A DNA stretch of 64,000 nt from Gyrodactylus bullatarudis (Eukaryota > Platyhelminthes > Monogenea > Gyrodactylidea > Gyrodactylidae). Each line of letters opens with the position of its first letter. Within the stretch, counting starts at the first letter, position 1. The DNA lies in NCBI GenBank assembly GCA_012064415.1, contig SSNU01000247.1:744629-808628 (forward strand). Direction: 5' to 3'. Positions 49,905 to 61,900 of the stretch are shown here, piece after piece. The notes beneath the pieces were generated by a model. That model was given only the letters and a program-made list of their open reading frames with translations, did no database searches and was not told the DNA's origin. The translations under genes and the position numbers were made by a program.

Positions 49905-52900
49905 TTATTTATTTTTCTTGTTCTTTTTCCCTTTCTTTGTCTTCTTATCATCCTCCTCCTCCACAGCCAAGGTATATGTCGACTCTGGCAGGGACAGATC
50001 CTTTTTAGTCATCTTTATATAATTCATAACCTCGTCAATGTTCTCAGATAGGACATACATTTTCCTGTCGATATTTTGGTCATCACAATCCTTGTATAAT
50101 AACTTCATATCAGAAAGAGCAGATAACTTATTTTTGACCCTATCAATGATGTTGTAGCCAAAATTTGTATTATGCAGTCGGAAGAAAACCAACATCTTAA
50201 TCGTTATGTAGCCAAATAGCTGGTTATCTTCATTCTCTTCGTTCATCTTACACATGACCATCTTTAAGGAGTCTTCCAAAATGGCAATAAAAATGCTCAA
50301 CATGATAAAAACAAGGAAAACGCAAAAGATTGCAAAAAGGATAGGCCCGAGGATGATCTCATTTTGGTACATGCCGTCAAAGTTGAATTCATTCAATAGA
50401 ATATAAAATGTACTTTGCATCGACTGAAGCATTGTACGAAAGTCTGAAAGTCTCTTATTGTAGAGAATATAAAAGATCATAACAAATGAAAAATAGAGGA
50501 CAAAGAAACTCATGAAAAAGTAGGTGAATGATTTAGTGGCTGTCTTGAAGATTTCTCCCAACATGTTGACCTTTTTATTCATTCTAAAGATGCTGAGCAT
50601 CTTGAGGATTCCACAAAATACAACAATTCCAATGAGATAATTCAAAGATTCGTTCCAGTAAGCAAGGAATAAGAGATTTTTCGGCTTGTTTCCATTGTCC
50701 ATCTTGAGCTCGTCGAGGATTTGAGTCATTCTCTTGATTAGGTACACGTAGGCAGCAATTGAAACGAATGAACCAATAATTATGGTCAGCTCAACAAATG
50801 TCCACATACTCTTAAAGTATTGTTTGGGCTGTTTCCAAATCTTTCGAATCTCCTTGACCAGGTAGAAGCAAAGGAGGACGATGAAGGTTATCTGAGAGAG
50901 TAATAAATATCAGTCATTGATTAGTGATTGTGGTAAGATGACAAAAGACAAACCTGGAATCCTAATTCTGTCTTGTCGTTGGAGCTGATTTGACCTGAGC
51001 GTATGATGATAGGTTCTATGCGTTTATTTGGATACGTTCCACTAAATCCAGGATTTTCATAGATTACAACAATCGAGGTGAACATGTTAACACTGGGATT
51101 ATACGTGTTTATTTCAATGATGAGAACACGAGTGAATCGATCGATCCAGTTGTTAGCTCTGAGTTCTTTCGTTGTATTCAAACAGGTCTCCAGATTACCG
51201 ATTAGACGAGCGATATATCCACCGCCAGGATACAATTCCAGCTTTCCCAATAAGGGAGGAGTCTCTAGAGTGGATTGCTCCTTGTAGCCGAATCCATTAG
51301 GACTGGTTTTGTTCGGTTCCAATTTTGTCCAGTTAATATCATAGTTCTCTTTGTCCATAATGCTGGAGGAAAACTTTGGAGTGCAGTAAAGGGCAACATC
51401 CTTTGAGAAGGAGTTCAAAAGGCATTTATCTTTATAAATAAAAATAATGGAATTTTACTAGATTAATTCAATTTTAATTTTTTTCTTAATTGAGTTCAAT
51501 ATCAGAGATTATTAGTTTAATAATTGTTATAAGGCAAAAGGATTACTTGGTACAACACGATGTTGTCGCAATATTGGATAGCCAATAATCCGATTGACCT
51601 TGTCAGCTAGGAAGCCTCTCGTCTTAACAGCCGGATATCCGTTGTACCATTCTTTGGAGAATAATCTAGGCAACATGATTGTATCTATCCATTCCCACAT
51701 GTCAGCTTCGTTGTTCATCTATAAAGAGGAAAAGATTGTACAGATCAATTTCGTAAATTTCAGATGACAATTGTGGGAGCAGGTTGTTGGAGAATAAACT
51801 TACACGATCGAACTTTGTTTCAAACCTAAAGAACAAGTCATCTAGGCCATGCTTTTGGTAGTACAACTTGTCGTCGGTAAACTTGGATGCATTAAACAGG
51901 AGGATGACAAAGAATACCAGGTAGATGACGATTTCACGTAATGTATCGTTCATTTTCAATTCCAGAGAGCGCATTTTTCGAGCCTTATTCAAAGTGTTCT
52001 CGTCCAATGGCATATACTTTAGACTGAGACCCTTGGTTGGATTGTCCTCGTCGCCCATGTTCTCGTGGAGGAATTGGATTTGGCCGTCGTGCTTGTTATA
52101 ATATCTCGTGTACAATTGGTCCATAATAAGTTCCTCGTCATCTTGATATTCAATATCGCCAATTTTGTCACTAGATTTGCATAGTAACGAGATAATCAAG
52201 CCAATCAGGAAAATCTAAAGAAAACAGGAATTAACGAAAACTCCCCTGTATTAAGGAATGAACTGCTATTATTAAAGAAGACGAGACAAACCTTGATGGG
52301 TTGTGTTAGGATAACGCTAAGACTATAGGATAGGAACCAGGAACTAAGCCATTTCTTGCAGGCAGCCTCGCCAAACATGACACCGTAAAATGTGGTGAAT
52401 ATGATAGCGGTAATTGTACCGAGAATGATCAAGGTCCAGGCTATAACCCTTGTCCACCAGGGCCATAATTTCTTGGTGACGCCCAATTTTGAGACGCTAT
52501 CATCGGCCTCCTCTAGTTCATCTTCTCGTTTGATTAGTTCGTCCTTGGGAATGTTCAGCTTTTCACCCAAATGTTCCTCAATAATTGACTGCAGCTGCTT
52601 CGAGTGACTGTGGTAGAGTTTTGATTTTCGGAATATTGTAATAACTAGAATGGTCGGAACGGTAACAATCAAGTTGGTACAAATTGCTTTGACAACCTAC
52701 AAGATGAAAAAATGATGAGAGCTTCTTCTCTCTCTTTGGAAAAAAGATAAAAATCTCACAATATCCATGTTGATGGCGAATGGACCGATAGTGGCCATGT
52801 TGTTGTCTTTGACGCGACCATCGTCCTTAAAGAACATGCAACTAACGACCATCTTGAGAAAGACTAACATGCAACCAGAAGCCAGACGTTCTACCCTGGT

Positions 52901-55900
52901 GAATCTAGAGTGTTTCGGACGAGCAAAAATACTGAACCAGAGATGTCCCTCGGTTAGCTTTTTGCCGACATGGTCTGTGAACATTGTCTGGAACTTAGTG
53001 GCATCATTAGATCCACTTAAGGGGATAACTCGGTCAATCTAAAGTGAGCAATTTTACTAATTATCGGATGTCCTGTTCTATTTCAAAAACAAATTACAAT
53101 ATCGAAATAAGCCATGCCACTCAGTACTGTTCTCTCGTTCAAACCCTACAAATACCCTCTTCCCCTATAAGAGTGTTAGAAGGAAAATTGTAATTTTGAA
53201 TTAGATTCGAGTATATGATAGTTTATTTCCTAAAGCCTCGCTTAGTGCTGTGGTACTATTCAAACTGTAAAGTTGAGAAAGACAGTAAAAAATTCATATC
53301 AACTAGCAGTTACAGTTATTGTATGTGGGGTCTAAAATTTTGGGCTGATTTCAAAAGATTTTCATATTACATTTTAGGTATGAGAAATATTCAAACTATT
53401 CCACTGTTATAAGAGTAAAAGTTGATAATAGCAGACTACCTAGTTCAGCAGATGCTGAACTATTGATAAAAATTCTCAAATTCAACGCAGCTGGAAATAC
53501 TAATCAGGAAAAATTATAATTACATCATCTGTTGAAATGATAGACATAATAAAATTTTGAAAAGACTATCGATTTGTCATTAAATTAGAAAATATAGGCC
53601 TAGCTGAATTTGAACTCATTCAGAAAATTAGAATTAGTACTGAAAGCTGTACTTGATTCTGATTGGTCTATTATCGGAACTCACTCTCTGGTTGGTTATT
53701 TCATTTGCTACCTTTCATACATGTTAAACCAATTCCCTATAATGACTAGAATACAAATTTTTAGTAAATTTAAATTAATGTTTTGTAATTTGAAAAAAAC
53801 TATTTGACTTTAATTTTTAGATGATCAGGTTCAGGTATAATTTGAGATTATGAAACAAATTTTTATCGAATGCAATAGGTGAAATAAATGAAAAATACTT
53901 ACCTTGCCATCACTTTCGTCAATGGCGAACCACTTTTCAACTAGGAAAAGATATTTTTCTTTAGTCTGCAAGTCGACAAGCATAATGTAGTTGCAGAACC
54001 ATGAGGCTTTGGCTCCCTGTCCAGAGTTGTTGTGCCACAGACGAACAAACTTTGGGATTCCAATTGATCTAAATAAAGATTAATCTAGATGAGATATCTC
54101 GTAATGGGGTTATTGAAGGCTAGTCTTTCTCTCTCTCTGAAAAAGGCTGAGGGGAAAACATCGCAAGTTAATTTTCTCCTAATTGAAATTTTTCTGAATT
54201 AATAATTTACGTAAATTTTCAAATACGTTCGAAAATCCACTTAAAATCATATTTAAATAGAAGTAAAAGATTAAGACCAAGTGCACATTTCTTAAAGGAT
54301 CATCAGTGGTATCAGTAAAAGTTTAAGAGTTAAGAATAAATGCAAGCTGAAAAAACACCAAAACTCCTCAAAATAAATAGCAAAAATGGAGAAAAAAGTG
54401 AAAAAGCTCACCTAGGCCAAGGTAGTTGAAGATTAAGGGAATAGTTTTCTGAACACATAGATTGGGTTTGTATTGATTGATAAAGAACTTCTCCGTACTC
54501 CATAAATCTATGCTAGTTTCAGTCCTCCTTAACCCATACATGTATGCTAGTTTCAGTCCTATATCTCATAAAATTGGCTTAGTAATTGGTCTAGGGAAGA
54601 GTATAAGAAGAATCGCAAATCCTGAGGAATGGACAAATGAAATAGAGAATCCGAAGACATGTTTGCGGCGCTTCGTACATAGGAAGAACTATTAGGAAAT
54701 TGTCTACAAGATCCAATGATCATCTACATGAAAAACAACGCAGCTTCAATTTTGAATTTTTAGGTTTTATACAATAATCCTGGGGATGAAAGCATAGATT
54801 TATGGATTACGGAGAAGTTCTTTATCAAAAAAAACTATTCCATTAATCTTCAACTACCTTGGCCTAGGTGAGCTTTTTCACTTTTTTCTCCATTTTTGCT
54901 ATTTATTTTGAGGATTTTTGGTGTTTTTTCAGCTTGCATTTATTCTTAATTCTTAAACTTTTACTGTATTTCTCTCACATTTGTAAATTATTATTTTCAT
55001 TAAATTATTTAACTCTTATCATTTTTAAAGTGATATCAGTTTCAAGAATTTCTAGCGTTTGATGATTTTTATAGATTAAAAATAATTTACTTTTAGAAAA
55101 AAACATGGATGAGGTTTGAAGAATACGTTAGAAAATTATAAATGAAAATTTATCGAGTAAAGAAACTCCAAGACTGAACTTTATATAGTATTAATCTTTT
55201 CAGTACGTATTAGCAGGGATTGCTTTGCTAACTGATATTGAAATTATTTTATTTATACTTGGAGTATAAATTAGCAGTTTAGTTAGCTACAACATATATA
55301 TAGAATGGAAACTCTTACCCTTTGGTAGCATATAGGAAGCGATCAGTTTGGCCAGTCTGGAGGATCTTTCTCTTTTCATCTTTAAGCAGGATTGGCCTTG
55401 TATTTCCAGTTTCAGCTGTGATGACTAGGGATACGTCAGAGTCGGTGCCGTTACCTCCGCGTTTACCAGTGGCCACGATAATCTCGTAAAAGTATTCTTC
55501 TCCCTGTTCGTTATCGGCCAATGGTGTAACACCAATCTATTTTTTACAAGAATTACAAACAAAATTACTACCAGTCTCTTACGAAGAGTATGTAGATTGG
55601 TTTTTTTCGAAAACAATATCAAATTGGAATCAATGAAGGACAATTATGAGAAAATACTATTTCTCTCTCGCTCTTGGGTAGTATTCAAAATTTAACTTGT
55701 ACAATAAAAAACTCTGTGTTAAAAATGCTACTTAAATATCCGATGTAACGGAAAAAATTGTAACGATAAAACTCGATGTATAAAATTCGAGAAATTCGCA
55801 CGTTTTTAAAAATCTCATGGAAAATTTTCTAGTTTTTCTAGTAATAATACTCTCTAGCGTGTTATGTGGTATTGATGGATGCGGCAAGAATGTTGTTTGT

Positions 55901-58900
55901 GGAAAAATTCTCCAGGAGCTGAGGAGTGGTTGTGCTGCCGCAATGATAAGAAATGGAACCAACACTTACTCCAGCAATATTGAAGAGATTAAGAAAGTGG
56001 AAAAATTCTGTAAGACCAAGCATTGTGGAATAGCAAGTGCACTGGATGATATATGCTTAAATGAGGCCTTCTTGAAATGTTCTCGAGAGAAGATCAAGGA
56101 CTTAAAAATGACCGATTGTGCCCTGCTTAACCACTACACAGAATTTCATTGTAATGAGAAAGTAAAGAATCCGAATAGACATTAGCTTTAGAATTCGAGA
56201 ATAAAAATTCTTCTCAAAAATTTTGATGTTAACCTCACTTATATGACATGTATCACACTGATGAGTATACCTTTAAAAAGTAAAGGCCTAAAACAACCCT
56301 TCAATGAGTCAGCTCACAATCCTTGTCAGTACAAGTATAAATTTTAAAAGAAAACAGCCTAATGTTACAAGTACTTTTGATTCACAAAAGAAGATCTACT
56401 TTAGAGATTATCAGTGATAATTTATCACAGAACTAGAATGTCTGTCTAAGAGAAAAAGCTAGGTTATTAATATTAATAAAAATATAGCAAAGGTTCTTTA
56501 TACAGATTGAGAATAATAGAAATTCAAGTCTGGCAAAACAAATGCTAATTTTGACAAAGCTCCGTTTTAGAATTGAAGGAAATAGATAATGTAACTATTC
56601 GATATTGAAATGTAACGATTAACTCTAGTGATAGAGGATAAAATTCGAGAAATTCGCACGTTTTTAAAGATTTTTTATGGAAAAGTTTTCAACCTGCCTA
56701 GTAATAATACTCTCTAGCCTGATATGTGCTATTGGGAAATGCAAAAACACAATTACCTGTTGTAAAATCCTAACGAACTTGAAAAGGGATTGTACAATGG
56801 CATTCATAAGGTAAGGATACAACGCCTACTACAGCAACAATGAGGAGATTAGGAAAGTTGATAAAACCAAAGAATTGTGGATTAATGGATGATAGATGTG
56901 TAAATGATTCCATCGTGCAATGTTCTCGAGAGAGTATCAAAGACTCAAAGATGACTGATTGTGCCCTACTTGACCGCTACACAGAATACCATTGGAAAGA
57001 AAGAGTTTGGAAAATGAATTAGCTATGAATAAGAAGATTAATTTCCTCTACCAGTGTTTTCTGATTACATTTAATGGTTTTATCATCATTTACAAAACGT
57101 TATCATTACAAACTCTAATTATAATTAAAGGCCTAATGTTTCAAGATTAAATACAGCTAATAACAAGAAATGTACACCTTGTTAAAAACCAATGAAAAAG
57201 TTATTTTTTCTGCATAGAACATGTTAATTATAAGTATTTCTATAGTTTTTCTTTTCAGAATAGCATCCATGATATCCTTCCTTGGATCTTTCACCATAAT
57301 GAATACATAATGAATAATAATCATTAATTCACATCTTTATAGAAATTTATATCTTGAAGATTCTTCAAAGAAAATTTTTAAATTCTCCAGTAATTTCTCT
57401 CAGCTGTAAAATCTCGTTTTATTTGAAAAGTTGCAAAGAATTTTTAATTTTACCATTTCTCGTAGTACTTTTTGTGCATGATGAAGAACTGTATTTTTCA
57501 ACCGAGGTTTTGTATATTGAAACAAACTCGAAAAGGCTAGGAAAAATTTAGCCTTCTTCTGTCATATATTGTACTTATTATGCTTATCAAATTTGTCGAT
57601 TAAAGAGACGAAAAATAAGAAACTCACAGCTTTTGTATCCTTCTTGTCACTCCAACGAGCATAGACGAACAAGAGGAAGAGGATGACTCCGACGACAATT
57701 TCAGTTATGTAGAGTGTGGCATTCTTACTGAAATCAATATTGGCGAAAATGTAATTGAAATCAAGAGTATTGACTGCTGAGGAGAAGCTGGAACTAAACG
57801 AGGTTAAATGATTGCATAAGCAATGGGTTGTCATAGATGTTGTCAGCGGGCCGACAGAGCAACCGTCGTTATTCCATTTCTGTGATTTTTCATCGAAAAA
57901 GACACAAGATGACGTATAGGACTTGACCATGAGGGTATTGTTGATTTGATCCCTTTTTGGATAGGGAATCGGGAAGGAGTTTTCCTCGCGATATTTCAAT
58001 GACTCTTCCATCGTGATCTGACGATAAGCAAAGTAGAGGACAGACTGAATTTCCTGGTCCATCGTTTTCCAGCTAAGCTTGCTGGCATTTTGGATTGCTT
58101 CTTGTTTAAGCTTGGCAAATTCAATGTCAGTTAGCATGGCTTTCCAAAAGTTTTCATTTGGTTCAGGCTCGTAGTTCTTGTCTGCCATAATCAAGGATAG
58201 ATAAGTTTGAATATCAAAATTTACTATACCTTTTCCAGTTCGTAATTACTCATGAAATCCATTAAGGAATAGAATTTTTTTATTGAATGAAGATATGAAA
58301 TTCAATAAGGAAGCTGCGAAAAACAATATGGAAACAATGCAATTTATGGAAAATTTATTCATAACTCTATAAAATTTTCTTTTGGTAATAATTGTTTTTT
58401 ACAAATTCCTTATTGAATTTCATAGCTTCCTTCATTAAAAAATTACTATTCCTTTATGAATTTCATATCTTCCTTAATGAACTGCAAAAGGTAAAGTATG
58501 GTGTACTTACTGCAAACAGTGAGATTCCTGGGAAGAATCTCCCATTTCGAAATGTTTGGCTGAATATTCGGAATTCCAATAACAGGGGCATCAATGAAGC
58601 TAAATATGAACAGGTATTGTGGACATTCTTGTGGTCGTTCAGGTTTCACCTCAACAGTGAATGCAGTCCTCATTTCTTTGATTTTCACAGAGGACACCAT
58701 GAGAGCTGTATAGATGCTTGTACCGTCAGGCAATACCATAGGATCCGGAAGAACAGCTGAGGCATTGGACGGATCGATATTCTCAAAACTTGGATCAGTG
58801 AATAAGTCTCTATTCTTGCCAATGTAAATTTCAAAAGGTTTTGATGTTCCATTCACTTCGACATTGGAATTACCCAGAGAATAGCTTAGCTCAAAGTTAT

Positions 58901-61900
58901 TTGAAAAGCTCGGTACTTTGAAGGAACCACCTTTAACAAAGTTTAGCTTGTTTCTGTCATTAAAAATAGACTAGGAAAACAAATTCATAATAATTTTAAT
59001 TCAAATTGTTTAACGAATAAACTTACAGTTGCTGCTAGACGTACGCTTGGATCACTGCAGTTGACACCTTTGTCAGATAACTCAAGACAAAGATCTGGTG
59101 GCTGAGCAGAGGATTCTGAGCCAGGTATGCTTATTGGATCGTTTGATAGTTGTTCAGGGGTCAACTTTTTAAGTTGGATTTCAGAGTCAAAAGACTTTAT
59201 TGTTAGTCCAGGCCCACCTGCCACCAACATGTCGGACATTGTGTCTTTAGTCTTTTCAAGGATAGCCTTCATTTTATCATGCAAGTGTCTAGACTAAAAG
59301 GTTTTAAGATGAATTAAAATTGCTTCAAGAATACCTCAACTTCTACCTAGATTGCTTACAATTGAAGCTTGTCTTTTTTCAGCTTCAACCCTGAAGAGGT
59401 CAGCACTCGGGGGCAATACTGAAAGAGTGATAATAAAATGGAAAATTAGTTCACAGATGAAATATAACTCACTTTCACCATCTAAACTTGTATCATATTC
59501 AACCTCTTTGAGGGATTTCGGTCGATCTGACAACACTGAATTATTCATTGAGTCAACACCGGACTGTTGAGGAAGATTTTTCAATCATAATTATGATACA
59601 AAAATGATTAACCTTTTACAAGATAGCCAGCAACTTACACTCAATAGATTCATCATAGTTCTAACAGCGTTACCGACAACATTGCCAATTTGATCAACTG
59701 TAGCTACGCCCTTGAGATTCTTCAAGCTTCCGAGGAGATCTTCAGTTTTTTCAGCAAGCTTTGTCTGTGAACTTTGATCGAGATCGCCGCCTGACTTTGA
59801 TACAGATGAGAAAACACTAGTAATAGATTCCAATGATTCGATAGATGTTGGCTGTAAAGAGCTAGCTGCCCCTATAATTGATAGCATAGCCTTTGAGAAA
59901 GGGAAACAGTGGAGATTCATTAATAAACGTATTTTTTAGCCATATATTCTATTATAGACTTACAGCTGCTCTAACATTTCTTTGTTCTGCAAGTTTATCA
60001 GTTACATTATCGCTTGGTGCTCCTTCCATACTCTTGAGGCTCATAACTGATGAGGCCATTGACATAAGAAGGCCTGTACTCTTTTGAATGTCTCCAGTGT
60101 TCACAAGGCTGCTGAGCAGATTTCCACCTCCCTGGGCTAGATTACTGATACTACTAGCGAGGTTAGATGCATCTGGAAGTTTCATAGAGTATGAGAGAAC
60201 ATTTTGGTTCACTTCAGAGCGATAGGAATCTGTGGCTCTGACAATAAAATTCGATCGTCCTGAGAGTAACGGTAACTTGGTACAAAAATTCTTTTCTGTT
60301 CCTGTGTATAGGGATATTCTTTCGCCATTATTTTCAACTATAAAAACAATGAAGAGTCAAAATTTTGTCACGAAGGAGGCGAAACTTCTAGGCATCTTGT
60401 TAAAAATTTCTTACCGATAAATTGAAACTTTAAATCAGAATCTCCTCCATTGTTTGTGAAGCAATACAATAGAGCTGGATCGGCTATCGATGTAAGATTT
60501 GTTGTCCATATACCCATGACAGGTGGTGCTCTGAAAGAAAATTGACCACAGGTTTCAGTTTTGGATCCATCATTGCCAATTTCAAAGCAGACTTTGAAAC
60601 GATTCAAGTTTGGCAGGGCAGCGAAGAAATCAGGAGGAAAACTGGCGGTGAACTCATTACGCCCGTACATTGAACGCATAATGTTATCGGGCATTCTGGC
60701 AAAAGTGACTCCGTTGTTAATTTCATAGATATTCCATTGTCGATTTTTATTATCACATGAATGACCGGTACAGGTAACGTTGACGACCAACTGATTTGTT
60801 TTAACAATTATATTTTCAGTGCCAGCGTAGACTCCGGTATCGGCTAGCTTACACATCTCACTTTGAGCACAACTAAAATAAATTTGCAAAACAAAAGGGT
60901 CAATGGGCTAAGAATTGAGATTAAAATCTAATTTTTCTCACTTGACAACAATTTTGGGTGGAATACCAGCTACTACAAAAATCTCAAGGGTAGCGGTTGC
61001 CTTAAGAGGCCCCTTCTGGCCAGTCACTGACAGCAAGTACGAAATACCAATATCCATGTTACTTGAGGCGAAACATAATGAGCCAGCCGTTAAATTACCC
61101 ACAATACCAGGTCCATCGCCAAAACATCCGGTTTTTGGTTGGGTGAAAACATGACCACTCTCTTTTGGGTATACAAGAGAATTGGTCAGTTTTTCATTCT
61201 TCCTTGCACAGGACCAAGTCCATGACTCCATACCCAAGGGTTGATCCTTCGGTATATTTGGATCAGAGCTAAACTTTTCCGGCTCAAAACAAAATGTGCC
61301 CTCATCAATACCCTTAGATACTAGGGTCACAGCTCCTTCATAGAAACGAATACTCAATGGAGCTGGAATTATTTGGATGAAACCGTTGATGGTCGTCGTA
61401 ATTTGAGATGTTGTATTCATGACAACTTTGAATTGTGCTTGATAGAAGCCGAGAATCAGGGTGAACTGCGGTATCACCAAGTTATTAGTTGTACGTCCAA
61501 TCATTGCAGAAGTGTCAATTTCCCTAACTACCTGAAGAGTTGAATCATCGAGCTTGAAGAGACGCCATTCTTTTGTATTCTCCTGGGTCATTGAACACGG
61601 CAAGCTAACAATAGTTGCTGAGATTATAGAAGATCTTGAGAAGAAGGTAATCATTGGAGTTGATAATTTGGTCATGTCCTTATTTTGAAATTCCACAACA
61701 GCGGGAGAACATTCCTCATTGGTCACTTGAACAGTAATGTTTCTAGCAACTTCTGAAGTTCTAAAATAGCCAGTAACCCTTGGGGTGAAACGACCCTGGT
61801 TGAAAAAGTTAACCTGGATGCTAATCTTATTGTTAAGGAACCAATTTGTTCGAACTGGTGCCCTGGTGCAGCCCTGACAACTTGCAAAGGTATACTGAGG

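Noticed and set aside
53215..53807. Two 65-codon ORFs in an 864-nt polycystin intron
   Set aside because: No signal peptide, domain or splice support, and composition equals the AT-rich background. The exons on either side already join in phase.
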